This document shows, piece after piece, positions 23,910 through 34,609 of a DNA stretch of 64,000 bases. The notes below the pieces were generated by a model that ran no database searches, was not told the origin of the DNA, and saw only the letters and a list, made by a program, of their open reading frames with translations. Position 1 is the stretch's first letter, and each line of letters opens with the position of its first letter. The DNA is from Oncomelania hupensis (Eukaryota; Mollusca; Gastropoda; Littorinimorpha; Pomatiopsidae): contig CM072511.1 of NCBI GenBank assembly GCA_036898135.1, positions 39,589,056-39,653,055 on the forward strand. Direction: 5' to 3'. A program made the translations under genes and the position numbers.

Positions 23910-24575
23910 AGGATTTTTTTATCATGTGCCCCAGACCACTGCATCACACTAAGGTTTTAGAATTCGAAGATTAAAAACAAGATCGTTCGGCTGCAGAAGT
24001 ATAGATGTTAGTACTATAATTAAAAAGCTTTCAATTTTTTTCCCCCTTTCTAACAAGAACAGTAATTATAAAGTTGAATTGCCTGGTACTGTCAGTCTGC
24101 TGTCTTGTTGTGTTTTAACGAACGTGAAGGAGAGATCTTCAGAGAGTTCATCTTTCAGAGCACTTCCAAGAAAGAGTTTTAAAAATGTCACAGCACTTGA
24201 AGTAACTGATTGTTGTAGAATGCAGAAACGCGGATATGCCATTATTCTCCCCTCCTCTCCCCCCCCTTCCTCCTCTACAACCCACCCTCTCTCCTATTCC
24301 CCTAAAAAAAATCTATGATGGCCCTCATGCTGACATATGTGTGTTTTCTTCTTCGGAGAAGCTGATAACGGGCGGAAAGTGCTAGATTTGATCTCACCGG
24401 GAAAGAAACTTCGAAAAGAAAATAAAGAGTTCTGTAATGCGGGTTCCTAGTGGGTTTGAGCATCCTTTATCATGATGCATGCGGAGGAAGAAAAACTAGA
24501 AAAACTGATGGTTGCTGTTGTTTTTGATGTGGGCGATGTTGGTATTACACGGATATGAAGACAGCTTAGCGATTA
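23910..24575. other. Unassigned sequence
   Basis: About 650 bp with no gene or repeat recognised apart from a short C-rich patch near 24255. Confidence 0.4.
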
Positions 24576-24576
24576 A

Positions 24577-24580
<4 letters not shown>

Positions 24581-24653
<73 letters not shown>
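24581..24653. repeat. (GA)n microsatellite
   Basis: About 73 bp of pure GA. Confidence 0.97.
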
Positions 24654-24656
<3 letters not shown>

Positions 24657-24659
24657 TTG

Positions 24660-25420
24660 TCTTGAGGAGCACCGGTACAACATTTATTTTTCATAAGGGA
24701 GAGGCACACCTATATAGACAACTCCTGCGTTTACTTTCAGCAGTAATTAGATCTAATATTGGGAGAAAGTGGTGTTTCTTCGGCAAATAAACATTCTTGG
24801 CATAGAGAAACATGCTTAAAGGCCGATGTTTTCGGTACTATTTAGAGCCCTTTTTACCTTTGCTCTAAAAACAAAAAGACTGACAGTGGGAGGTTCAACA
24901 TTTAGAGCGACGTGCTTATGTTGTGGGTATGTGCAAGTTTGATTTCCTGTTCAGGCGCATCCTACTGTGCCTGTGACTAAGAACTGCAGATCGAACATAC
25001 CGATGGTGCGATTCTATATTTTGATGGTCTGAAAATCCAAGGTCTGTTTATTCTTTCTTTTTTGAATCCCGGGAGGGGGAGGGGAGCAAAATAAAAACTG
25101 TAAATTTTGCACCGTGCTTCTTATCAGTATGATTGCTCTGATGGTTCAGTGTTGATTTAGGTCACGTTCCCTCTTCTCTGGGAAGGTATACCCCGCCCGC
25201 CGTATCCCTAATGGTGAGTGGAAACGTTAAGCTTAAATGTTCGTCCATTCATTTTCTCGCCTAGAAGGAACAACCTCCCAGCTTTACTTGACTACTATTT
25301 AGGTATAGTTTGAATTAACTCAGGGTAGCTTGTTGTGTGGCGCGGCCTGTTCTAAACGACGGGCTGGTCAAACGCAGTGATGTCCTGATTCCCGCTTTAC
25401 TTACACTGTCATCGTCTTGG
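24660..25420. other. Unassigned sequence
   Basis: About 760 bp upstream of an old RTE copy. I recognised no coding or repeat content. Confidence 0.4.
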
Positions 25421-25424
25421 ATAT

Positions 25425-26729
25425 ACGGGCGGAGTACTACAACTACACACCCAACGGAGATCCATCAGACCTAGCATGTCCCCAGAATAGAGAAGAAGAA
25501 ATCTGCCCAATTCTCCGAGAAGAAATTGAGTCAGCAATGCAATCGCTGAAGAAGGGGAAGTTAGCTGGAGTGGACAACATACCCGCGTAACAGCTTCAAG
25601 CAGGAAAAAAAAGCGATGATTGACACCCTCACCAGTATATGTAACAAGATCTGGAAGAGTGGAGAGTGGCCTACACCATGAACCCAGGGAAACTAACCTT
25701 CTGGAGTGTGAAAATTATTGCACCCCTCAGCCATCCCAGCAAAGTCTTCCAGAAAATAATACTGAACACGTTGAAACCCCAAGCAAAATAAATATTAGTT
25801 GAAGGCCAAGCATGATTCAGGGCAGTACGAAGTACCACTGAGCAAATTTTCAACCTCAGAATAATCTGCGAGAAATACCTACAGCACCAACAAAATCTAA
25901 ATCATGTGTTTGTAGACTTCAAGAAAGCGTTTCACCGAATCTGGCATGCAACTCTGTGCGCAACTGCGAGAGTGCACACAACACCAGCCTCAACATTATT
26001 GAAGTCATCAGAAGCCTGTATGACAAGAATACTAGTGCAGTCCTCCACGACAGCGCCATCGGGAACTGGTCCAGAACAACAATCGGCGTGCGTCAAAGAT
26101 GCCTACTCTCTCCAACACTCTTCGGCATCATTCTAGAGCGCATCATGTCAGTTGCCCTTGCAGATCATGAAGGCACAGTCTTCATAGTGGGTAGAGCAAT
26201 CTCCAACCTCCGTTTTGCGGATGACATTGATGGATTGGCTGGAGATGAACAAGAACGTGAACAGCTGGTACAGAAGCTTGACACTACCTCCAGAGCCTTT
26301 GGAATTGAATTAAGTCAGAGATGACCAAAATGATGACCAACAACTCCAGTGCTTTGTCATCTCTATCCTCCTATACTCCTGCGAAAGATGGACCCTCACA
26401 GCAGACCTACAACGAAGAATACAAAGCATGCAGATGAGGTGCTACAGAAGACTTCTGGGCGTTTACTATACCCAGCACATCAGGAACCATGAAGTCCGAC
26501 AGACCAACACACACGTCATTGGACAAAACGATGACAAACTTACAATAGTGAAGACAGGAAAGCTGCGATGGTATGGTCACGTCATCAGAGCATCAGGCCT
26601 TGCAAAGACCATCCTGCAAGGCACGGTGCAAGGATGCAGAAGAAGAAGGAGACAGAAAATGAGATGGGAAGACAATATTCGGGAATGGACCCCAACGACT
26701 TTCGAGTTACGGGATAGGATAGGATAGGT
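25425..26729 (+). pseudogene. RTE-like non-LTR retrotransposon, reverse transcriptase remnant (oldest, longest domain coverage)
   Basis: Decayed copy with the most RT domain in the window. In order: a KKGKLAGVDNIPA phrase (about 25550), RT motif A as VFVDFKKAFHRIWH (about 25906-25950), motif B as GVRQRCLLSPTLF (from 26084) and the motif C core FADDIDGLAG (about 26213-26240). Then comes a deletion of about 240 bp, seen where CAACAACTCCAG joins TGCTTTGTCATC. The C-terminal block with LRWYGHVIRASGLAKTILQG follows. Several in-frame stops and frameshifts prevent translation. It ends directly in a (GATAG)n tail (26715-26729) soon after the coding block, so the 3' UTR is very short, as in RTE-type LINEs. 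A working copy would encode the RT that copies element RNA at a nicked target. Confidence 0.88.
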
Positions 26730-26734
26730 TGTAC

Positions 26735-27080
26735 CAAACACTGGTTGCTCTGCGTAGCTGAGACGAGCCGAGTTTTACGTTCATCTCTCATGCACTTACT
26801 CGGCGAGTCTCAGCGGAGCCGCGTGGACACTTGTTAGACTGGCTGGTCTATTCTTGCTGCATTTTCTAAAAGCCCAGGCTCAATGGTCGGACTAGAACTA
26901 ACGGTTATCGGACTATCAGCCCTGGCTTTGAGATAATGATTTGCTGAGTCTTGAAGGCTGTTATAAGCCCCTTCTTTATGGATCTTGACTGGACTGTCCT
27001 GGTGGGCTTGAACGATTCAGCAGCTGGGAACATTTTAGTGCGCATTTGTGCATTCTCTTTCCACCATTCTTCGCTAGCGT
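26735..27080. other. Unassigned sequence
   Basis: About 350 bp between the RTE tail and a CTT tract. Nothing recognised. Confidence 0.4.
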
Positions 27081-27086
27081 TTTTAT

Positions 27087-27170
27087 TTCTTCTTCTTCTT
27101 CTTCTTCTTCTTCTTCTTCTTCTTCTTCTTCTTCTTCTTCTTCTTCTTCTTCTTCTTCTTCTTCTTCTTC
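27087..27170. repeat. (CTT)n microsatellite
   Basis: About 84 bp of pure TTC/CTT. Confidence 0.97.
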
Positions 27171-27179
27171 TAAACCTCT

Positions 27180-28110
27180 AGATCCTTCAACTTTCTCTCT
27201 CATCTTACCCCTCTTTTTCCTTCTTTCTCAGTTAACACCGAAAAAAAATTGCATTAACGAAAACGAATCAAGAAGAGGTGGTAAATAATTGCATGGTGCC
27301 AAGACCGCCATTAAACCGATATATAAATTAAGGTTTCTCGCAAACGTCCTTACCAGTTCAAATTTCAAACGAGTTTGCCGCACAGGCCACTGGTTTAGGC
27401 GAAATCGGGGTTATCATTAGAGTTTGCCAAAATTGCATTGTTAGGTATACAACAAAGTAAGAAGATGAAAGAAATTAATAGAAGAAACGATTTTATAAAA
27501 GAGCTCAATAAAACTACGTCTGATCGACGAGATGAAAGCAACAGAGCAAGGTTCAAAGAATAAAATAATATTACACAATTTAGGTTTTGAAAAGAACTTT
27601 TCCAGATAATTGAAATGTTTTAATGCAGATCTTCTTTTTAGTAATTTATTTTTCAAGTATCAAGTTTTGCATTTCGATGCATTTGCTGTTTTGAAGATGA
27701 CGTGAAAACACAATTTTCCGCTGATTTAAACTTTTGTGTTTAACTTGAAGATTTTTTTTTCTCGCAAATAGAACGTTTAATCTTCTTTGAAAGTGTCATT
27801 CGTTGTCATTGCTATAAAGCAGGAGATAGAAAGAGTGAGTGATGTACACTTTTGAAGATGGAGAGTTGGGGGTTGAGAATTCCTTTCCATTCCCCCTAAA
27901 CTTCTTTTGTTTATTTGTGCACAAAGGAGCCTTTGAATTTAAATTGCGGGATGCTTTCAAGCGGAATGGGCTTTTTGATAGCGTCTCGTTAGTAAAGAAA
28001 GATATCGGTTGGAAATAGACGTTTGTCATTTCGTTTTTTCAGAGCCCAACAAAGCGTGCAACCGAGGTTGACTTGATCTCTGTTATGATTTTCCCTGACG
28101 TTTATTGAAA
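27180..28110. other. Unassigned AT-rich sequence
   Basis: About 930 bp with only short frames and no recognised motif. Confidence 0.4.
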
Positions 28111-28112
28111 TA

Positions 28113-28115
28113 GTT

Positions 28116-28152
<37 letters not shown>

Positions 28153-28169
28153 GCAGACAGACAGACAGA
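28113..28169. repeat. (GA)n(CAGA)n microsatellite
   Basis: A short GA run and then CAGA/CAGG tetranucleotide units. Confidence 0.95.
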
Positions 28170-28275
28170 AGGGTCTAAAGGTGGACTGAGTATGTTAAAA
28201 AGACCTGTTAATTTAAAGAAACACGAATTGCTCCTATGATGATTTCAACAACGATTGTCAGTGACTGAGAGATAA

Positions 28276-28335
28276 AAAGCGATTGATGATGACGACGACG
28301 ATGATGATGATGATGATGAGGAGGAGGAGTTGGAA
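28276..28335. repeat. (GAT)n(GAG)n microsatellite
   Basis: GAC/GAT units pass into GAG units over about 55 bp. Confidence 0.9.
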
Positions 28336-28454
28336 GAGAAGGAGGAGGATGAGGAAGAGAAGGATAAAACATGTATAAGCATGAAACAGAGAGTGTGTGT
28401 TTGTGTGTGCGTGTGGGTGTATTCATGGACATATGGGATGCTAAACTTGCCTTT

Positions 28455-28600
28455 TTTATACACAAAATGGGGCATTGAGCTCGCGCCCCACTTGTTTTCA
28501 GCGCCCCACTTTTTTCTAAGTTCATGGGAGTGCTCTTTTAGTACATGGGAGTGCTCTTGTAGTGTATAGAACTGTTTTAAGTTCATGAGAGTGTTCACTC
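28455..28600. repeat. Short tandem motif pairs
   Basis: GCGCCCCACTTNTTT occurs twice (around 28480 and 28500) and GTTCATGGGAGTGCTCTT-like units occur three to four times (around 28520, 28545 and 28580), forming a small local tandem array. Confidence 0.6.
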
Positions 28601-29590
28601 CGGGACGGGCAGTTTGGTGGACAAATTTGAAGTAAAAAGGTTAGTGTAAGTATTAGGATTAGGAGACGAAATATGTAAACTTGTTGACGAAAAGAGCTAT
28701 TTTAAATATCTAATTCTTACATTTTAAGATGAATTTTAACGCATTCCGATGACTGCATGTCGCCCAAAACCCCAATTTGCCTTGAATACAGACTTGTGTG
28801 TGTGTGTGCGTGTATGTGTGTATAGTTGAGCATCTGTGTCTGTCTGCCTATCCGTGTGTTCGTGTGCGAGCGAGAAGGAAAGGGCCGTGGGATTCCTAAT
28901 GACATAATACCGTAAGGGAATTTTCCGGCGCGGTCTCAAAGTTGTCATATTTGATTGTGCGAAACGAGATCGCTATATCTTTGAAAGGGAAGATAGTTGA
29001 AAATTGTTTGTGACAGTTCATAATAGTAACATTCCTTCATACCTGATAATGCAAAATCCTCTTTTCGGAAATAATTGGTTGACATAAAATCCTTTTGCTG
29101 TGGTGCTGAATTCTTCCTTCTTCAATTCTTTTTTCTTCTAGCCCTACATTCCGAAAAGAAGTACCGAATTAATTAAGGGAAGTTAGTGATTTTTGTAGGT
29201 AGTTTAGTTTCACATTTGTTGAGTAAAGGTGTTCTCGCTACATTTCGGACGTTGGGTAGATAGGCGTTTGAGACCTCTCATTTCTCTGGGCCAGCGTAAT
29301 GAGGACGGTGCCCATCACCTCTCCCTCGCTGCTTTACCTCCCCCGGTTCTAAACAGAGTCAGGTACCCATTCACAGCTGGATGGAGTGGAGTGTTATGTC
29401 CTATCCTATCCCGTAACTCGGAGGTCGTAGGGGCACCACAGATTATCGTTTAACCAACGTACTCCATCTTTCCCTGTCCTCAACAACACTGATGGTTTCG
29501 CTCAGTGTCAAACCAGTCCATTCTCGTTATGTTATATGTTATGTTATTAGTTTATAGTCCCCTCTCTTCCCAATAAGGATTTTCAGAGAG

Positions 29591-29663
29591 AAGAAGAGAG
29601 AAGAAGAAGAAGAAGAAGAAGAAGAAGAAGAAGAAGAAGAAGAAGAAGAAGAAGAAGAAGAAA
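29591..29663. repeat. (GAA)n microsatellite within the chimeric insertion
   Basis: About 70 bp of GAA, adjoining the duplicated L2 segment. Confidence 0.95.
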
Positions 29664-29668
29664 TAAAA

Positions 29669-29831
29669 ACCTCCTCACTCTCGCCTTTCCCAACATCGCT
29701 TACAGTAGGGACAACAAACATTCAGTTCTCATCCTCAGCAAGAAATCTCGGCTACATTCTCTCCGATGACCGGTCCCTCAACAACCACATCTCCAACGTC
29801 TGTCGCTCTGCATACACGGCCATACGCCAAA
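29669..29831 (+). repeat. 163-bp perfect direct repeat, left copy (L2 RT fragment)
   Basis: Identical, base for base, to 30569-30731, an offset of exactly 900 bp. It encodes the same stretch of L2-like RT C-terminus (from LSPFPTSLTVG to YTAIRQ) but has no continuation on either side. Confidence 0.95.
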
Positions 29832-30507
29832 ACATTCTCGAATGTTGTCCTCCCACCTCTTTTTCGGTCTCCCTCTTCTTCTACCTCCTTGCACCGTGCC
29901 TTGCAGGATGGTCTTTGCAAGACCTGATGATCTGGTGACGTGGCCATACCATCGGAGTTTCCGTTTTTTTTTCAACTGTGAGCAGGTCATCGTGTTGTCC
30001 AATGGCTTGTGTGATGGTCTGTCGGACTTCGTCGTTGGTGATGTGCTGGGTATAGGAAATGCCCAGAAGTCTTCTGTAGCACCTCATCTCCATGCTGTGT
30101 ATTCTTCGTTGTAGATCTGCTGTGACTGTGAGGGTCCATGTTTCGCAAGCGTATAGGAAGATGGTGATGACAAGGGAGCGCAGCAGTCTTACCTTGGAAT
30201 GTAGACTGATGGTCCTGTTTTTCCAAATTGGCTTTAACCTCGCCAGGGCAGCAGTTGTTTGTGCGATCCTGGAGAGGACTTCCTGTCGGGACCAATTGTC
30301 TGATACAATGGCTCTTAAATATTTGAAGCTATGCACTGTGTTGAGGGATTGGCCTTGGACTTTGATGTCCATGTTGATGCAATTGATGTTTTTATCATCA
30401 TTTTGGTCTTCTCTGCACTTATTTCCATTCCATTACATGTGTTATGTGCTTGTTTCATTATTTGGGTCGTTCGCTGGTTGCCTTCCAAGCATGGTCACCC
30501 ATTCAAG

Positions 30508-31623
30508 TACTAAGCTTAAGCTTAATGACGATAAAACCGAAGCCCTCCTCATTCACAAGCACAACACCACCTCCTCACTCTCGCCTTTCCCAACATCGCT
30601 TACAGTAGGGACAACAAACATTCAGTTCTCATCCTCAGCAAGAAATCTCGGCTACATTCTCTCCGATGACCGGTCCCTCAACAACCACATCTCCAACGTC
30701 TGTCGCTCTGCATACACGGCCATACGCCAAATCAGCTCCTTTCGCCACTATCTTACAGTCCCTGCCACCAAAACCCTAGTCTGCGCTCTCGTCCTTTCTC
30801 GTCTTGACTATTGCAACTCTCTCTTTGCTGGCTCCCCGAAACACATCATTGACAAACTACAAAAGGTTCAGAACTCAGCAGCTAGACTAGTATTCCGAGC
30901 TAAGAAACGCGATCACATCACACCTCTACTACATTCCCTTCACTGGCTTCCTGTGCAAGCACGCATAGAGTACAAACTCTCTGTTCTCTGTCACAACCTC
31001 TTCACAGATTCTTGTCCTTCCTACCTTGCTGATCTACTGTCTGTCTACTCCCCTTCACGCACTTTAAGATCTTCTGCTGACACTCGCACACTCAAGGTTC
31101 CCGTCACCCGCACTAAGACATACGGCCAACGTGCATTCGCTTACTCCGCACCTAAGCAGTGGAATTCCCTTCCCTCCCATATCCGCAACATACAATCAAC
31201 GCAAGCATTCAAAAAGGCCCTCAAAACACACCTCTTCAAACTGCATTATTCAGATTGATTTGTATCCCGCTGCCATTCTCTCATCTTTTGTCTATGTCTG
31301 ATCCGTAAGTGTATAAACGGCTGTAAATATTTATACTGTTTTTCTTCCTGGGCCTAACCGGGCATATAAATAGCTGTGAATAGGTTTTTGCTATTCTATT
31401 TTCTGTCTTTTTTGTCATTTGTGTACATAGTTGTAAATAGTATATTTTTGTCTTTTTTGTAATTTATGCACATAGTTGTAAATAGTCTGTACCTTTACTG
31501 TCCCGTCTTTTGATGTATTGTAGTAAAAGTGATGTTTCATCGAGTGCATGTATTTATATGTAATGACTATTTAAAGCGTGGTGAGTCTGGTCATAGGCTG
31601 GAGTACCCGCTATATAAAAATCC

Positions 31624-31715
<92 letters not shown>

Positions 31716-31718
31716 TAA
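30508..31718 (+). pseudogene. CR1/L2-like non-LTR retrotransposon, 3' part, with 6-bp target duplication
   Basis: Coding runs from about 30511 to the TGA at 31256-31258 without a stop. It covers the part after the RT active site: KLKLNDDKTEALLIH, RNLGYILSDDRSLNNHI, LSRLDYCNSLFAG, VQNSAARLVF, LHSLHWLPVQARIEYK, YGQRAFAYSAPKQWNSLP and FKKALKTHLF. These are hallmark phrases of the CR1/L2/Jockey group. The 3' UTR (about 370 bp) ends CGCTATATAAAAATCCG and then a (TTA)n tail (31624-31712). TACTAA at 30508-30513 and 31713-31718 forms the probable target duplication. The catalytic domain and endonuclease are missing by 5' truncation. Confidence 0.93.
31624..31715. repeat. (TTA)n tail of the CR1/L2 copy
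   Basis: About 90 bp of TTA. It probably began as the retroposon's 3' tail and expanded. Confidence 0.95.
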
Positions 31719-31799
31719 TCGGTCTCGACGTTGCTTCACGAAACAGGTATCTAGCGTGCGCCCAACTAAACCACTGCGCTCCCATTGATAGAGCTGAAA

Positions 31800-32920
31800 C
31801 GAACTGCACTTACATTAGCAGGCAGAAAATGGGAAACCGTGTCCAACGGATCATTCATTTCTTCATTCACGTGGGTGCATGTTGGAACAGCGCTTGAAGC
31901 TTATCGTAGAGCTGGAAAGTGTGCTATGGAAAAGCAGTCCGTTTTCTTGTTCAGTTTAAAACACTCGTCTTCTCCAAGAACCAGGTCCACGAATGCGCAT
32001 TGACACACACACCCCCCCCTCCCCCCACACACACACCCACACACACACATACACCTATGCATGCACGCACACACACACACACACTCTTTTGTGCTGGCAT
32101 ATAGTGTAATAATAATAATTGTTGTAATATTTTGTTGGGCTTTGTGTTCTTTTGCACTAGTGTTAAAATAATTCTTGTCAATTTATGTTTGTTCTGTGTT
32201 GAAATTGTGTTGTTTTTGTTTGTTTTGAGTTATATATATTTTATTTTTTTAAATTTTTTTTTGCATTCGCATTTATTTGTTGCTTAACTGCCTGTTTGGT
32301 TGCATTAAATATTCTTTTACTTCTTTTTTTTTTAAACTGGTATAGCAGCTATTATTTTACATTGTTTTGTGCATATTTATGACGCTGCCGTAACTATTAT
32401 TCTTGGCAGTTGATGATTGTTTCTGCTTGTAAGTTTTGTTTTTGCCGTTAGTGTTGTTAAACTGCGTGTTTCCTCTGTGTCCCTTAGTGCCGAATCTTGG
32501 ATATGACTAGTTTATAGATCTGTTGATGTTGTTTGTTATTTTTCCTTTTAGCAAGGCAGTCAATTTACTGAAACCTGATTTTAACCGAATCTGCAAATTC
32601 GATTAACACAGTGGTGGTGATGTTTTTTTTAAGACGAACACATAATTTAGTCTTACAAGACAGGAGAATGCTTATTTAAGAAGTTGTCCCTCTTTGAACT
32701 GCCATTCCCGTGTGTTTTGGCAATCGTACATTTGCTTCGGTGACGACTTGTTTTTAAAGGAAACGGTGTACTTTACACATTAAAAAAATATTCTGACACG
32801 TTCCAGTTTTATCAGCCAATCGCATTTTAGCTCCGAATGCGTGGTTGACTTTATTATCTACGTCCAAGCGCGTAGATGACGTAGGTAGCACCGCCATTGT
32901 ACATTGGTTTCACAGGAGTG
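31800..32920. other. Unassigned sequence with CA tract
   Basis: It holds an interrupted CA tract (about 32006-32085) and otherwise AT-rich sequence. No gene was recognised. Confidence 0.45.
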
Positions 32921-32930
32921 CCGGTGTAAC

Positions 32931-33293
32931 ATCGTCAAAGTTCTTGGTGTCTTACTTTAGCCGGGCTCTTTGCGCATGCGCCTGGTCAAGTCGGGCCGGC
33001 TTTTTTTTTCTTTTTTTGCTGCAGTTTATTATCCCATTTTTATCGGGAAACTCTGGGCCGTTTTCCCCGGGGAAGGCGTAGTCGCAGCCAGTGGCGCGCC
33101 CAAACCCTACCACCTAACATTATTTCACGATGTTCTTAGGCGTCGTAAACCCTAACCCTAACCCTAATCCTTACTAAGACTACGATAGCACTTAGCGCAT
33201 GCGTCGAATTTTGTAATGCGTCGACCAATCAGAATGCTTCCAGTCGCTCCCAGCCCAAATAAGATACTAGGAACTTTGACGATGTCACACCGG
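32931..33293. repeat. Inverted-repeat element, MITE-like
   Basis: Left arm 32931-32964 (CCGGTGTAACATCGTCAAAG onward) and right arm 33251-33293 are reverse complements with a few transitions over about 40 bp. They enclose about 290 bp. No target duplication is certain. The interior carries a telomere-like array and NRF1-like sites, so this could instead be part of a host promoter. Confidence 0.55.
33148..33168. repeat. Interstitial telomeric repeat (CCCTAA)3
   Basis: Three perfect CCCTAA units. TTAGGG is the telomere repeat of molluscs and most animals, so this is a short internal telomeric array. Confidence 0.85.
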
Positions 33294-33789
33294 AGACCTT
33301 TCGAGCTTTCTTTCCGTAAGGCATTTTTTATCAGCCGCCATGATGGGTACAGGGTGCACACACACTCGGATGGAAGGATGCACACCCTGTTACAAAGCAG
33401 CTCCCAATTATTGTCTTTTCATTGTTTGTAGCTGTCGACTGGAAACACTTGGTTTTGTTTTCTACATTATTATCCTCTGCTCCGTAAGAACAACTTTTCC
33501 TGCAGACCTAAAATATATATTGCTTTAACTGTAGAAAAGAGCACACTTTATCATGGTAGCATAAAATATTGCTTTCATTCAGAAAACATGTAGATCGACG
33601 TAGCTCGTGTCCTTTACCTTGTTATCAGTCTGCAGATAACCCAAATACTTTCATTGTGGAAACGAGTTACGGTAAAAGAGGAAAAAAGACTGCAAAGTGG
33701 CAGGGTAATGTAACGCGTCTCTATTATTTGCGTTATCTTGTGAGAGTTAATCTAAACTACTTAATTCTGTACTTGTACGGGGAAAGGGC

Positions 33790-34609
33790 ATGACAAACCA
33801 AATTATAATTCAAGACATACAAAATAGAATCAGTCTCACTGCCTTCCAAAAGGGTTTGCCACGCGCTCAAATAAATCACAATAAACTACAGCTTGTCTCC
33901 ATTTTTATACAATTTTAATAATCTAACTAATACATGTCAACCAAGAAACATAAAACTCGCATGCACATAAACTCTAACTAACAATACATAAGATGTTCAA
34001 ATAAACTCATTTCATCTTACCTCATTTTCTTTCTCTTTTCCACTCTCCTTTCCTCCTTTGGGAAAGTACTAATTTTTGCCCTAAAAATCAATCTTCACTC
34101 ACTAACTAACTCACTGACTACTTACCATCTAACTCTGCACTCACACCAATTTCTAAGCATTGTACACCCTACACTTATTACCCTACATATATTCTACAAC
34201 TACTATAAATTCTCTCCTGCTCTTAGACACATTATGAATAAAACACTCTAAGGGCTACACCTAGACCAGATGGAGCAAAGTTGTTTCTAGGTCTATCAGA
34301 AGCAGGAGACCAGAGATAAGAGGAAGATTTCTTTGTTCCTCCGGCTTTTATAGCATAACTTCGAAAAGACGTACCTCTCTACATAAGGAGATGCCCTAAC
34401 TACTACGTCATTGCCCCACCCAAGATTTCTGGGACTTGTACCTATCACGTGGTCAGAACTGACCACGCTCTTTACATACAAGAGACCAATGGTTGCCGAC
34501 CATAGACCTGCTGCATGTACATGCACTAAACGTGGCCGTTAGTCATTCTTGCCGGACAAACACAGCTGACCCATCGCACATGTATCGCACGTGCTAGCTA
34601 ATACTAACA
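33790..34609 (-). mobile_element. Probable 3' LTR of an LTR retrotransposon
   Basis: On the minus strand the LTR begins TGTTAGTATTAGCTAGC at 34609. It is directly preceded by a polypurine tract GAGGGGCAGAAG (34610-34621), the usual primer for plus-strand synthesis. A TATA box (GCTATAAAAGCC, about 34342-34353) lies about 255 bp into it, followed by a CTCTGGTCTCCTGCTTCTG leader-like stretch, consistent with U3-R order. A polyadenylation-like ATTAAA lies near 33915. The left boundary is approximate, because no target duplication or TG start could be fixed. Confidence 0.5.

Larger units (their letters stand above)
29519..29840 (-). mobile_element. 306-bp chimeric insertion with 8-bp target duplication
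   Basis: The direct repeat CATTCTCG (29519-29526 and 29833-29840) flanks 29527-29832, and the interrupted RTE sequence is continuous without it. Read on the minus strand the insert is: antisense CR1/L2 sequence (29831-29669), a (CTT)n tract, a short unique part, then an (ATAAC)n-like tail ending CATAACATATAACATAA. The tail and the duplication suggest retroposition on the minus strand. The 163-bp L2 part is identical to 30569-30731. I do not recognise the family. Confidence 0.75.
29391..30447 (-). pseudogene. RTE-like non-LTR retrotransposon, 5'-truncated, with 9-bp target duplication
   Basis: The body 29400-30438 is flanked by the perfect direct repeat GTGTTATGT (29391-29399 and 30439-30447). 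The minus-strand 3' end is a (GGATA)n tail at 29400-29415. Reading on the minus strand, it encodes from EISAEKTK, through KVQGQSLNTVHSFKYL, SRIAQTTAALARLKPI, MEMRCYRRLLGISYTQHITN and LRWYGH, to KKRWEDNIRE. It is truncated before the RT catalytic motifs, so it could not mobilise itself. A 306-bp insertion (29527-29832) splits the C-terminal part. Its good preservation suggests a fairly recent insertion. Confidence 0.92.
29229..31790 (-). mobile_element. 5S-like SINE (family X), copy 2, split by two insertions
   Basis: The family X sequence lies in three pieces: 29229-29399, 30439-30513 and 31713 to about 31790. Joined in that order they match the uninterrupted copy at 23660-23905. The breaks are explained by an RTE insertion (29400-30438) and a CR1/L2 insertion (30514-31712), each with a target duplication. 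On the minus strand the rightmost pieces read TTAGTACTTGAATGGGTGACC across the L2 site, closely matching the 5S rRNA control region. Beyond it is an A-box-like TGGTTTAGTTGG (about 31770). Confidence 0.6.
32810..33345. promoter_or_regulatory. Promoter-like GC-rich region (candidate)
   Basis: It contains a perfect NRF1-type site TGCGCATGCGCC (about 32972), a second GCGCATGCG (about 33195), CCAAT boxes in CAGCCAATCG (about 32813) and GACCAATCAG (about 33222), and YY1-like GCCGCCAT (about 33335) and CCGCCAT (about 32892). This mix is common in housekeeping promoters, and the YY1-like sites point to the minus strand. The minus-strand ATG at GCCGCCATG opens only an 18-codon frame, so no gene can be claimed. 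Confidence 0.3.
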
